Shown one piece after another: positions 6,866 to 15,220 of a DNA stretch of 18,541 nucleotides. The notes under the pieces are model-generated. The model was not told where the DNA came from. It saw only the letters and a program-made list of their open reading frames with translations, and searched no databases. The stretch comes from Bacteroidota bacterium (lineage in GTDB: Bacteria > Bacteroidota > Ignavibacteria > UBA10030), in NCBI GenBank assembly GCA_003453835.1, contig DMMN01000318.1:1-18541 (forward strand), in the 5' to 3' direction. Numbering within the stretch: the stretch's first letter is position 1; every line of letters starts with the position of its first letter. A program made the position numbers and the translations under genes.

Positions 6866-8980
6866 TTAGATGGGCTCTTCGAGGAGGGATGGAGTGCTGA
6901 GTGACTCTTCTTCGCCTAGCGCCTCTTCCACCAACTCAATAATATCTTTCACTACAATGTTTCCTTCATTTCCACTCGTCTTTACCGCGTCTTCGTACAT
7001 CGTCACATCTTTTGGGCAGCATACAACAAAGTACCGAGCGACTTTGAGACCGAGAGCCTCACGAATTCTGTTTTCGCTGGGTCGTTCTTTGTAGTTTTCG
7101 TCTTTCATCCAAATCCTGCCTCCTCCCGCGCCGCAACAAAAGCTATTCTCCCGGCATCTTGGCATGTCGTGAACGTCACAACCGAGTGCTCGCAGTACTT
7201 TCCTCGGGGCTTCATAGCCGCCGTTGTACCGCCCAAGATAGCACGGATCGTGGAAGGTCACCGTGTGACCGAGTTTTCTCTTTGGCGTGAGCTTCCCCTC
7301 GTCAAGAAGTCGGGCTAGGAGTGCAGTGTAGTGTGACACGGTGTAAGAGGCGCCGTACTCCGGATACTCATGCCTCAGCGTGTTCAACGTGTGCGGGTCT
7401 GTCGTGAAGACTTCTTTGAAGTGACATTTGCCCATCGTTTTCACGTTCGATTCGACGAGCATCTCAAACAGTCCTTCCTCTCCCACGCGGCGAACGTCGT
7501 TGCCAGAATTGCGTTCCTCCTCGTACATCAATCCAAAATCGACGCCGGCAGAAGTCAGCACACGGGCCACTGATCGGGAGAGCTCTTGGATCCGCGGATT
7601 GAATGAGGCATAGTCGCCCACAAACCAGAGATATTCCACAGGGTCTTTTCTTGCATCTTTGATCTTGAATGTCAGGCCGTCCGTCCATTTCGCCCGCAGT
7701 CGATCAGATTTTCCGAAGGAGTTTCCATACTTCGACAACTTCACCAGTGCATCCTGCAAGCCGTCATCCATCGCGCCTTCGTTTACGAGGTGGCGGCGCA
7801 TCTGAACAATCGTTGAGACATGTTCGATGCCGACTGGACATTGCTCAACGCACGCTCGGCACGAGGTGCATGACCACAGGACGTCCTGCTTGATCACTTC
7901 GCCGGCAATTACTTGTGCCTCACCGTTCTCGCCAAGCAATTTCTGGTGAAACCACATCTGCGTCCTCGCTTGTTTATCCGCGTACTCGCGCAAATCAAGG
8001 ATGAGGTCACGCGGCGAAAGAGGCGCTCCGCTATTCATCGCCGGGCAGGCAACGTGACACCGTCCGCACTTTGTGCAAGCGTCGAGATCCAACAACTCCT
8101 TCCAGGTGAAGTCCTTTAGTGCGGCATAGCCGGTGGGTGTTCCTTCGGCAATCTTCGGAAGCCGGCGGGCGGTGAGATCATCCGTGAAGAGAAGGTTGGC
8201 AAAATCGGTGAGCATGTGCATCGCCTTCGAGTATGGGATGTAGGCGATGAACAACACAACAAGAACCGAATGGAACCACCAAACGTAGACATGGAGCGAG
8301 CTTGGGGATATCCCTGACAGATCGAAGAGATTTGCCACTTGCCATCCCACAACGGACCATACTTCGAAAGATGGGCGGGTGGCGGCAATGCGTACACCTT
8401 CAATCAGGAAACCCGATACGGCGATAAGCAAGAAGAGAGTAAGGAGTATCTTGTCGTCCACAGCATATTGTGATCGATCGTATTTGTCCTTCGATCCATC
8501 GACACGGGCATAATCGAGCTTGCGCAACTTGAATGTCCGGCGTCGAACGATCATCATAAGCAAACCGATGATAAACAGAACGCCAAAGATGTCGAGGATG
8601 AGGGAATACCAGAGATAGAACGCCCCGTTCAGAAATTGCCAATCGGGCTTGACGATTCGCAGGACATCATAGTCGAGAGCCACGAGGGCGGTCCCGATCA
8701 TCAGAATGATGAATCCCCAGAAGACAAGGAAATGCGCGAAGCCGGCGTACGGATCGCTTTTCCGAATTGATGAATGACGACCGACGTCGCGAACGGCGTT
8801 GAGGATACGCTTCGGCAAGTCGTCAAAGCGATCGACGCGGCGGCCCCGGAAATATTTTCGGAAGCGACGAGAGAAGCCGTGGAGGAAAATACCGATAGAG
8901 GTAAAACTCACAACATAGAAGAGGACAACAAGCCATGCGGGGAAATTCTGGAATACTTCGCGGGTAATGGTTTCGGTCAT
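6866..8980 (-). CDS. Membrane ETF:(mena)quinone oxidoreductase, NarI-like plus Fe-S plus CCG domains
   Basis: A fused protein of 704 residues. The N-terminal half is a NarI-like cytochrome b domain with five hydrophobic segments (about 18-40, 80-100, 122-146, 177-200, 228-250) and candidate haem ligands H83, H237 and H255. Two [4Fe-4S] motifs follow (C302/305/308/312 and C371/374/377/381). The C-terminal half has a cysteine-rich CCG domain (HDPCYLGR, then CRENSFCCGAGGG and a final VCCPKDV). This architecture is that of the ETF:methylmenaquinone oxidoreductase (EMO, FadF/EtfD) group, which passes electrons from reduced ETF to quinone. EtfA ends 9 bp upstream, which supports this. The part after the membrane domain is clearly paralogous to the soluble protein at 10809-12083. 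Start ATG is preceded by GGGGAG. Confidence 0.9.
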   Translation of the reverse strand: MTETITREVFQNFPAWLVVLFYVVSFTSIGIFLHGFSRRFRKYFRGRRVDRFDDLPKRILNAVRDVGRHSSIRKSDPYAGFAHFLVFWGFIILMIGTALVALDYDVLRIVKPDWQFLNGAFYLWYSLILDIFGVLFIIGLLMMIVRRRTFKLRKLDYARVDGSKDKYDRSQYAVDDKILLTLFLLIAVSGFLIEGVRIAATRPSFEVWSVVGWQVANLFDLSGISPSSLHVYVWWFHSVLVVLFIAYIPYSKAMHMLTDFANLLFTDDLTARRLPKIAEGTPTGYAALKDFTWKELLDLDACTKCGRCHVACPAMNSGAPLSPRDLILDLREYADKQARTQMWFHQKLLGENGEAQVIAGEVIKQDVLWSCTSCRACVEQCPVGIEHVSTIVQMRRHLVNEGAMDDGLQDALVKLSKYGNSFGKSDRLRAKWTDGLTFKIKDARKDPVEYLWFVGDYASFNPRIQELSRSVARVLTSAGVDFGLMYEEERNSGNDVRRVGEEGLFEMLVESNVKTMGKCHFKEVFTTDPHTLNTLRHEYPEYGASYTVSHYTALLARLLDEGKLTPKRKLGHTVTFHDPCYLGRYNGGYEAPRKVLRALGCDVHDMPRCRENSFCCGAGGGRIWMKDENYKERPSENRIREALGLKVARYFVVCCPKDVTMYEDAVKTSGNEGNIVVKDIIELVEEALGEEESLSTPSLLEEPI

Positions 8981-8989
8981 CCCGCTCCC

Positions 8990-9967
8990 CTATCCCTTTG
9001 CCCCTTTGATTCTTTCCGTGAGTGCGGGAACGATATCAAACAGGTCGCCGACCACAGCGTAGTCCGCAATGTCGAAGATGGGCGCTCTCGGATCGGTGTT
9101 GACTGCGATGATCGTTGCAGCATCTTTCATGCCTTCTACGTGTTCGGGGGCACCGCTGATTCCAAGTGTCAGATAGAGCTTGGGCTTGACCGACATACCT
9201 GATTTCCCGACCTGCCGACTCTTCGGCAGCCAGCCATTGTCGATGATGGGGCGGGACGCTGAGATTGCACCGCCCAGCGCAGCTGCCAACTCTTCTGCCA
9301 ACGCAATATTATCCTGACTTTGAATGCCGCGTCCGATGCTCACGAGTTTCTCTTCCTTCGTGATATCAACATCGCTCGGCTCGGGCTCGACTAATCTTCG
9401 GAACTTCACGCGGAGATCGTTCAGCGACGTTGAGGGCCTTACTTCTTCGATCGAAGGAGTCCTCTCCGATCGTCCGGCGTCACCCGCAAATGAACCTGCC
9501 AGCACCGAGATGATAGCCTGCGCGCTCGTGATGCTTGATTCGACATCCACCTTGCCGGCATACAATTGACTTGTTACAGAAACGTTTCCACTATCGGCGG
9601 ACAGACCTTTGCAGTATGCAACGAGAGGGATATTGAGTTCCGCCGAAAGCGGAGCGGCCAGGTCCATTCCCATGGATGTGTTGGCAATGAGTGTCAGTTT
9701 CGGCTGACGATCCTTGACGACAGAAGAAAGAACGATTCTGTAGGCTTCCGGCGAAAAATGTTCAAGAGCCGGATCATCAACAGAGATAACGGAATCAGCG
9801 ACCCCTAATTGAGCCGCAAGGTCTTTCGTTCCGGATCCCAATACGACAGCAACGAGCTTTCCACCGCATGCGTCGGCAATCTCACGTCCCTTGCCGAGCA
9901 TTTCGAATGTAACGTCGGAAAGCTTGTTCTTCAGATGTTCGGCAACAACGAATACATCGTTTGGCAT
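8990..9967 (-). CDS. etfA: Electron transfer flavoprotein alpha subunit
   Basis: A protein of 325 residues with the two-part ETF-alpha layout. The N-terminal Rossmann-like domain (FVVAEHLKNKL onward) is followed by a C-terminal FAD domain with the family signature: VSIGRGIQ, ASRPIIDNGW, SRQVGKSG, KLYLTLGISGAPEHVEGM and VNTDPRAPIFDIADYAVVGDL. It forms a heterodimer with EtfB and carries FAD in the cytoplasm. It lies 50 bp downstream of etfB and 9 bp upstream of the membrane oxidoreductase, so electrons should leave ETF through that protein. In this operon the donor is inferred to be the Hdr-like complex rather than acyl-CoA dehydrogenases, of which none is seen here. The start ATG has only a weak GAGATGAGA upstream. 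Confidence 0.95.
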   Translation of the reverse strand: MPNDVFVVAEHLKNKLSDVTFEMLGKGREIADACGGKLVAVVLGSGTKDLAAQLGVADSVISVDDPALEHFSPEAYRIVLSSVVKDRQPKLTLIANTSMGMDLAAPLSAELNIPLVAYCKGLSADSGNVSVTSQLYAGKVDVESSITSAQAIISVLAGSFAGDAGRSERTPSIEEVRPSTSLNDLRVKFRRLVEPEPSDVDITKEEKLVSIGRGIQSQDNIALAEELAAALGGAISASRPIIDNGWLPKSRQVGKSGMSVKPKLYLTLGISGAPEHVEGMKDAATIIAVNTDPRAPIFDIADYAVVGDLFDIVPALTERIKGAKG

Positions 9968-10017
9968 AGTCTCATCTCTGATCTTTGGTGCGAGAAAACC
10001 TCCGGGAGGTTGAGTTC

Positions 10018-10782
10018 TTACAGCAATCCTCTGCTCTTGAGCAGATCCACAATCTTTCCTGCGACGTCATCGGGACTTCCCTCGATCAACTCTGCACGCT
10101 TCCCAGACTCCGGCTTGAACATGCGATTGACCACGGAGCCATTCGATGCAGGGACCGTACCTCCATCCACCGTTTCGATCTTCGACGTCTTCCATGCCTG
10201 ACGGACTTTGCTTACGGGGGCGTACCTTGGTGTGTGCCGCGCCGCCTGGATGCCGAAGACGGCCGGAAGTACTACTTCGAATTCCGCCATGACGCCACCG
10301 GCATATTCCTTATGAACGATTGCGCTGGCACCTTCGAGGCTTAATCCGGTCACAACGCTCACATGCGGCAAGCCGAGGAATGCGGCCAAGAGCATTCCCA
10401 CCTGGCCATCCCTGTCATCGGCTGCCTGAACGCCGGTGAGTATCAGATCGAATCCGATGCTCTTCGCAGCCGTTGCAAACATCTGTGCCGCCGAATGACA
10501 ATCGATTCCCTCGTCGCAATTTCCGGGGATCTTGAAAATCTTGTCCGCGCCCTTGGCGATTGCCGTGAACAACAGGTTGTCGGCTTCAGCCATATCCAGC
10601 GTGACAACAACCACCTCGCCTCCATGCTGCTCCTTCAGCAAGAGTGCTTCTTCCAACGCGTGCTCATCGAATTCGTTCAGCTTGAACTTAAGGAAATCCC
10701 TGTTCAGGCGCTTGCCGCTCGAATCAATTTCGAGCTCTTCCACTAGATCAGGGACTTGCTTCATGGGGACCAGAATCTTCAT
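10018..10782 (-). CDS. etfB: Electron transfer flavoprotein beta subunit
   Basis: A protein of 254 residues starting MKILVPMKQVPD, the usual ETF-beta N-terminus. It contains the nucleotide-pocket segment LTGVQAADDRDGQVG and the partner-recognition block GGVMAEFEVVLPAV followed by HTPRYAPVSKV and a basic KTSKIE. The pocket reads D-D-R-D-G-Q-V-G instead of the common D-x-x-T-A-Q-V-G, so I cannot say whether it holds AMP or a second flavin. The start is the third of three clustered ATGs (10797, 10785, 10782): the ribosome binding site lies inside the longest frame and is spaced for the last one. etfB-etfA order and the HdrD-like gene just upstream place it in the electron path from the Hdr-like complex to quinone. 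Confidence 0.95.
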   Translation of the reverse strand: MKILVPMKQVPDLVEELEIDSSGKRLNRDFLKFKLNEFDEHALEEALLLKEQHGGEVVVVTLDMAEADNLLFTAIAKGADKIFKIPGNCDEGIDCHSAAQMFATAAKSIGFDLILTGVQAADDRDGQVGMLLAAFLGLPHVSVVTGLSLEGASAIVHKEYAGGVMAEFEVVLPAVFGIQAARHTPRYAPVSKVRQAWKTSKIETVDGGTVPASNGSVVNRMFKPESGKRAELIEGSPDDVAGKIVDLLKSRGLL

Positions 10783-10787
10783 CATCT

Positions 10788-10792
10788 CCTCC
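10788..10792 (-). promoter_or_regulatory. Ribosome binding site deciding the etfB start
   Basis: GGAGG on the minus strand, 5 nt before the ATG at 10782. It would fall inside the coding sequence if the ATG at 10797 were used, so the shorter EtfB beginning MKILVP is favoured. Confidence 0.7.
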
Positions 10793-10808
10793 TTCATTCC
10801 ACTTCGAG

Positions 10809-12083
10809 TTACATCCTCATTGAATCGTCAATCAACTCTAAGATATCTCTCACGACAAGCTTCCCATCGTGGCCGGTAGACTTCACGGCGTCTTCGAAGC
10901 GCGATACTTCGTAGGGGCAGCACACGGCAAGGATATCTGCTCCAACTTCCACCGCTTCGCGAACTCTGCGCTCTGAGAGCCGCTCACTGGTAAAGTCTCG
11001 TGAGAAGCTGTCGAGCCACATCCCTCCGCCTCCTCCACCGCAACAGTATCCGTTCTCCTTGCAGCGGAACATTTCAACGACGTCGATGCCGGGAATTGCT
11101 TTCAGGAGGTTTCGCGGCGCAACATATTCACCATTGTGCCGGCCGAGATAGCATGGATCATGGAACGTGACTCTAGCCGAGACACGCTTCCTCAGGAGCG
11201 GTTTCAGTTGCTCAAGATGGCCTGCAAGGAATTGCGTGTAGTGGAGAACGTCGTACTCACCCCCCAGTTTCGGATACTCGTGCTTAAAAGCATTGTATTC
11301 GTGCGGACCCGTGACGACAAGCTTTTTGAACCTGTATTTGTTGAAGACTTTGATGTTCTCTTCCGCCAGCATTTCGAAGAGACCTTTTTCTCCTGCGAGG
11401 CGCACGGAGTCGCCGTCCTCCTTTTCCTCGTGTGCGAGAATTCCGAAGTCAATCCCTAACGCTGCAAGAATACGCGCCATCGCCTTGGCGGCATCTTTTC
11501 CTCGACCGTGATATGAGGGATAGCTCCCAACGTACCAAAGGACGTCGACCGGTTTCTTCGTTGTCGGCAAGATGTTGACGGGAACGCCGGCATCTTTGAC
11601 CCAATCGGCTCGCTTGCGGGCAGATTCCCCCTGCGGATTGCCGTATTTCGAGATATTGTCAAAGGCCTTCTGAAGCTCATCGGGAATTGCTTTTCCATCC
11701 AGAATCGCCTGCTCGCGTGCCGCAGGCATGATCTCGACCATGTTCACTTCCTTTGGGCAGACGCGGAGGCAATTCATGCATGTGGTGCAGAGCCACAAGT
11801 CGGAGCTTTCCAGCAAATCCATGCCCGTTTGCAGCTTTCGGAAGATCTTTCGCGGGCCATAGTCGCCGACGATATCAACCGGACAGACCGCAATGCACTT
11901 GGCGCATTGGTAGCACCAACCGAGCGATTCGCCTCCTTCGAGGGCCGTGACCTTCTCCATGTGCCGAAGATCGTAGTCCCAAATGACACGCTGCTCGAAC
12001 ATGCGATTCCACGCACCGGAAATGTCCACACCATCGACGACCGCGGTTTCCTTTTCGATAACAATCGGCTTCGTTATGCCCAT
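10809..12083 (-). CDS. HdrD-like Fe-S protein (fused HdrC/HdrB; sHdrB3 type)
   Basis: A soluble protein of 424 residues joining an HdrC-type ferredoxin domain to an HdrB-type cysteine-rich domain. Cluster motifs are C57/60/63/67-P and C99/102/105/109-P. The C-terminal CCG motif is HDPCYLGR (C311), C341, C347-C348-G and AVCC (C388-C389), a set that can hold a non-cubane [4Fe-4S] pair. The first half of the usual tandem CCG repeat lacks cysteines. No membrane segment. It is paralogous to the C-terminal part of the membrane oxidoreductase at 6866-8980. Its place after the HdrCBA-hypothetical genes and before etfB matches HdrB3 of ETF-containing sHdr systems, where it would carry electrons to ETF. 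Generic pipelines may label it GlcF- or GlpC-like, but no glycolate or glycerol phosphate genes are nearby. ATG with GGAG 7 nt upstream; 10-bp overlap with the preceding gene. Confidence 0.88.
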   Translation of the reverse strand: MGITKPIVIEKETAVVDGVDISGAWNRMFEQRVIWDYDLRHMEKVTALEGGESLGWCYQCAKCIAVCPVDIVGDYGPRKIFRKLQTGMDLLESSDLWLCTTCMNCLRVCPKEVNMVEIMPAAREQAILDGKAIPDELQKAFDNISKYGNPQGESARKRADWVKDAGVPVNILPTTKKPVDVLWYVGSYPSYHGRGKDAAKAMARILAALGIDFGILAHEEKEDGDSVRLAGEKGLFEMLAEENIKVFNKYRFKKLVVTGPHEYNAFKHEYPKLGGEYDVLHYTQFLAGHLEQLKPLLRKRVSARVTFHDPCYLGRHNGEYVAPRNLLKAIPGIDVVEMFRCKENGYCCGGGGGGMWLDSFSRDFTSERLSERRVREAVEVGADILAVCCPYEVSRFEDAVKSTGHDGKLVVRDILELIDDSMRM

Positions 12084-12856
12084 GGTTCTTCTCCGCCAGA
12101 GGAGGCTAGGCTTTTGGTATGCAACTGAAAATCCATTCGATGAGTGCCGAGGAGCCGTGCTGCAAGCTCCGGCATCTGCGGCATTACCTTGTTAAACTCC
12201 TGTGTCATACGCATTTTGAGCACCGTGTAGAGATAGACTCCATACACGCAGGCAAGATAGACATCAGTGCCGAAAAGGCCACGGGCGATTCTCTGAAATC
12301 CAGCCGCCTGTCCGACATCATTGATGAATGTTACAGCTTCACCGATCCGGACGTACGTTGATCCAATCGTGTCTCGGTGGAGTGTGAAGTCATCCATGAT
12401 CACAAGCGGAAGCGAGCCTGTTTTCGTTTTGGGATCCCACATCCACCTCGTCCAGAGCCAATATCGATCAGGTTGCGTGAAATGAAGCAACTCGGAAGCG
12501 AGATCAAATCGGATGTTCCCGTCAATCCCTTCAAGCCCGAAACAGAACGACTCGAAGCGATCTTGAATGGCCGCTGTCCCGTAGAGCAGAACCTGAATGT
12601 TCGGTCGCAATACTTCTATTGGATATTGCTCAAGGATCGCAGTCGCCTTCCTGCGAGTACTGAAGATGCTCCTGAGAAGACTCTTCAAGCGTTCATGGTC
12701 TAATGAATCAATTTCCTTCCGGCCAAGCACGGATTGGAAGTGTCGACTCTTCTTCTCAAGGTCATCTGCCAATGCGGACTGCTCCGTCTCGGAAATCTTC
12801 TGAAGCGCCTCCTGCATAAGTTCTTTGGCGGTGGGTGTATCGACGACCTGGCTCAT
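12074..12856 (-). CDS. Conserved hypothetical protein of the Hdr-like cluster (sHdrH/Hyp position)
   Basis: A protein of 260 residues with no motif I can tie to a catalytic activity. The N-terminal 90 residues are charged and helical in character (KELMQEALQKISETEQSAL onward). The rest is richer in aromatic and hydrophobic residues (RYWLWTRWMWD; VYLACVYGVYLY near 205-216), perhaps one buried or membrane-touching helix. No signal peptide and no cysteine cluster (only two cysteines). It sits 7 bp after the short hdrA and overlaps the next gene by 10 bp, so it is made with the complex. In sHdr operons as I know them a conserved unknown (Hyp, sHdrH) stands at exactly this place, which is my basis for the name. 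Confidence 0.75.
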   Translation of the reverse strand: MSQVVDTPTAKELMQEALQKISETEQSALADDLEKKSRHFQSVLGRKEIDSLDHERLKSLLRSIFSTRRKATAILEQYPIEVLRPNIQVLLYGTAAIQDRFESFCFGLEGIDGNIRFDLASELLHFTQPDRYWLWTRWMWDPKTKTGSLPLVIMDDFTLHRDTIGSTYVRIGEAVTFINDVGQAAGFQRIARGLFGTDVYLACVYGVYLYTVLKMRMTQEFNKVMPQMPELAARLLGTHRMDFQLHTKSLASSGGEEPWA

Positions 12857-12863
12857 GTTCGCA

Positions 12864-13931
12864 TCAGACCTTTGCGGTTATTGCGGACTTTCTTCGCACA
12901 GTTGCGATCGCTTTCATCGCCGCGGCGCCCGCCATGGATGTCGAATCTTCAAGGTCTTTGGGCCCGGCTGCTGCGCCCGCCACAAAGACTCCCTCGACCG
13001 ATGTGCTGACTGTATCCATCGGTTCCCCAATTGCCTCGATGAAACCGTACTTGTTCTGCCGGACGCCGAGCAGTTTTGCGAGGGCCTTTGTGCCGGTGCT
13101 GGGTTCCATGCCGACGGAGAGAATGACAAGATCCATCGGAATCTCCATCGGACGTCCCATCGTCGTGTCTTCGCCGCGCACGACGAGCTTGTCGCCCTTC
13201 TTCAGTACTTCCGTCACGATCCCTTTCACGTAGTTCACTTTGTACTGCTCTTGTGCCGGCCAATAGAGTTGGTTCTCCCAGTAGCCATACATGCGCATGT
13301 CGATATAGAAAATGAACACGTTCGCATCCGGCACGATCTGCCTGATTTCGATTGCCTGCTTCGACGCAATGCCGCAGCAGACTTTCGAGCAGTACTCATT
13401 GCCTATCTGCCGATCGCGGGAGCCGACGCACTGGATGAAACAGATGCGCTTGGGAACTGCGCCGTTCGATGGACGAACAAACCTGTGCTGCTTCAACATT
13501 TTTTCTGCATCGACCAGCGTAATGACGTCATCGTGTTCATAGTAGCCATACATCTGAGTCTCCCGCCCCGGATCGAAGTGGTCAAAGCCCGTTGCGAGGA
13601 TTATCGCGCCGGTAGAAACGACCTCTTCCTTCCCGTCCTTTGAGAGAGTGACAGCGAAATCCCCTGCCGCGCCGGAGCATTCCTTTACTGTTGATCCGGT
13701 TCGGATTTCAACCAGGGGATTACTTGTTATCGCACCGATCATCGCGCCCAGAACATCATCGGTATTCTTGAAGTGAGGTGTGAGTGCTGCATAGCTCGCC
13801 TCGTCCGGAGTGCCACCGAGACGGTCACGTTTCTCGACAAGGATCGCCTTGTATCCGATCTCGGCGATGCCGCGAGCAGCTTCCAGGCCGGCAGGACCGC
13901 CCCCGACGATGAGAATGGAATCACTTGGCAT
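12864..13931 (-). CDS. hdrA: Short HdrA: FAD and Fe-S subunit of the Hdr-like complex (sHdrA type)
   Basis: A flavoprotein of 355 residues. The FAD site is ILIVGGGPAG (6-15), a second nucleotide-fold signature is IILATGFDHFDP (110-121), and the HdrA [4Fe-4S] block is C168-VGSRD, C181, C185 and C186 (EYCSKVCC). The C-terminal flavin motif is EGVFVAGAAAGPKD. It lacks the inserted and C-terminal ferredoxin domains of methanogen HdrA (about 650 residues), as is normal for the sHdr type. It should be the core that links HdrB/HdrC to the rest of the complex. The start is the second of two close ATGs, because the ribosome binding site is 6 nt from it and directly abuts the first. It overlaps the end of hdrB by 11 bp. 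Confidence 0.93.
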   Translation of the reverse strand: MPSDSILIVGGGPAGLEAARGIAEIGYKAILVEKRDRLGGTPDEASYAALTPHFKNTDDVLGAMIGAITSNPLVEIRTGSTVKECSGAAGDFAVTLSKDGKEEVVSTGAIILATGFDHFDPGRETQMYGYYEHDDVITLVDAEKMLKQHRFVRPSNGAVPKRICFIQCVGSRDRQIGNEYCSKVCCGIASKQAIEIRQIVPDANVFIFYIDMRMYGYWENQLYWPAQEQYKVNYVKGIVTEVLKKGDKLVVRGEDTTMGRPMEIPMDLVILSVGMEPSTGTKALAKLLGVRQNKYGFIEAIGEPMDTVSTSVEGVFVAGAAAGPKDLEDSTSMAGAAAMKAIATVRRKSAITAKV

Positions 13932-15120
13932 CTGCATCCTCCCAGGTTAAGAACTCCTTCTTTCCGGATTTGATTGCCTCAAGGTCGCCTTGAAACTCTT
14001 CCCACCGCGTCTTCCAATCAATGCCCATTTTTTCAAGCAGCGCACCGTATTCCGTTGTGTGCCAGTGCAATTGGACAACTCGGTAGGGATGGGCGCCCAT
14101 CGCCAATGCCACAAACTGCGCTTCCGACATGACGGGCACTCCGACATTTCGATCATGGGCTTTCGCCGCAAATTGACTCTTGTCCAGCGTTGTTACGCAA
14201 CCCGTGTCGTGCGTGATCGTCACGTCGGGGTTCGCCTCGTTCTTCATGACTTCGATCTTGCGCATGGTGGCGAAGGATCGTGTGAAATCACGTTGAACGA
14301 GGATATGGCGGAACCCGAACCCGCAGCAATCAAACCAGGTCGAGTAGTCTGCGACGTTCACTCCGAGCGCCTGCAGGGTTGACGTCACAATAGCCGAACG
14401 TTGTCCACCGTAGATTTCCCTGTCGTAGATTGCGTCTTCTGCAACAAGCTTATGGTAGTGACACGCAGGATGGACCGTGGCAGTGATCTTGCTGCAGTCA
14501 TAGACCCGCTTTTGAGCGGCACGATCTCGAATCACATGGACCCATTCGCTGTAGTGAACGATCTCCTCCGGCAGAACGAGCTGCTTACCGAGCTTTGCCA
14601 TAATCTCGCGCACCTGCTTGCGAAGGTCGGCGTGATGAAGAAGTTCGTGCCTTGTTTCTTTGTAATGACCGAAGCTTGTGCCACAATGAATGAGGGGGAA
14701 GTAGCCTGATTCGTATGCAGCCGCAAAATTACGCACTGCCACAGCAGCCTGCGCCGCCGCGTTGGATGTTGCTGAAGCGTAGTAATTCCACGCCGTGCAT
14801 GACGTCTGGTCTTTGGGATCGTTATATTCCAGTCCGAGCTGTCGATGCAGCCAGAAGATGGACGTGGAATAGCCGGGGATGTGTCCGCACTGGCCACAGC
14901 TCTTATGATGCCACGTATGCTGAAGGGGAATCTTCTTTTTCCTGCCGTACTTGGTGTCAACTTCACTGTATGGTTCCGGCACACGTTGAACGACCAACTC
15001 ACCCTGGGCTTCGAGCTCGAAGAGAAGCTCATGTGTGTGATCCTTTTCGATATCCTCTGCAGGGCGCTTCCACTCGCGCTTGTCTGCGGAAAGAATGGGA
15101 ATCTCTATTTCAATCGGCAT
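13921..15120 (-). CDS. hdrB: HdrB-like cysteine-rich (CCG) subunit of the Hdr-like complex
   Basis: A protein of 399 residues, the subunit expected to carry the catalytic non-cubane clusters where disulfide or sulfane chemistry occurs. The C-terminal CCG motif is complete: C220 (HPACHYHK), C265-C266-G (WFDCCGFGF) and C308 (HDTGC). The N-terminal one is altered: C75-x2-C78, then S107-C108 (TSCTAWNYY) where the family usually has C-C, and C146 (HCGTSF). It is longer than methanogen HdrB (about 300), with about 70 extra residues before the first cysteine and a C-terminal tail of similar size. The start is ATG at 15120 with AAGGAG 6 nt upstream; a GTG one codon earlier is less likely. It begins 100 bp after hdrC, the widest gap but one in the operon's Hdr part. 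Confidence 0.9.
   Translation of the reverse strand: MPIEIEIPILSADKREWKRPAEDIEKDHTHELLFELEAQGELVVQRVPEPYSEVDTKYGRKKKIPLQHTWHHKSCGQCGHIPGYSTSIFWLHRQLGLEYNDPKDQTSCTAWNYYASATSNAAAQAAVAVRNFAAAYESGYFPLIHCGTSFGHYKETRHELLHHADLRKQVREIMAKLGKQLVLPEEIVHYSEWVHVIRDRAAQKRVYDCSKITATVHPACHYHKLVAEDAIYDREIYGGQRSAIVTSTLQALGVNVADYSTWFDCCGFGFRHILVQRDFTRSFATMRKIEVMKNEANPDVTITHDTGCVTTLDKSQFAAKAHDRNVGVPVMSEAQFVALAMGAHPYRVVQLHWHTTEYGALLEKMGIDWKTRWEEFQGDLEAIKSGKKEFLTWEDADAK
13938..13942 (-). promoter_or_regulatory. Ribosome binding site deciding the hdrA start
   Basis: GGAGG on the minus strand, 6 nt before the ATG at 13931 and 0 nt before the ATG at 13937. This makes the downstream ATG the likely start and places the site inside the 3' end of hdrB, so the two are cotranslated. 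Confidence 0.65.
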
Positions 15121-15191
15121 CACTCACTCCTTCGTTACGTGTAGGGGTCATAACAAACGAAGCAAGAACTCTGTGGACGACGGGCACACCT

Positions 15192-15208
15192 CACCGTTTC
15201 GATCGGTG
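15192..15208. repeat. Small inverted repeat in the hdrC-hdrB gap
   Basis: CACCG and CGGTG arms are separated by 7 nt in a 100-bp gap within an otherwise tightly packed operon. No T run follows in the direction of transcription, so it does not look like a terminator; it could be an RNA-processing or stability element, or a chance hairpin. Confidence 0.35.
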
Positions 15209-15220
15209 CGAAAGACCGCA

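Noticed and set aside
6675..6869. TTG-initiated 64-codon frame on the plus strand in the cfa upstream gap
   Set aside because: No ribosome binding site, no recognisable motif, and it converges on the end of the membrane oxidoreductase gene. Left as possible but unsupported.
10809..12083. Glycolate oxidase Fe-S subunit (GlcF) or GlpC
   Set aside because: Shares the CCG domain, but no flavoprotein dehydrogenase of those systems is present and the context is Hdr and ETF.
12825..13643. Open frame of 272 codons on the plus strand
   Set aside because: Antisense shadow of the short hdrA, with no recognisable motif and a protein dominated by Arg, His and Cys.
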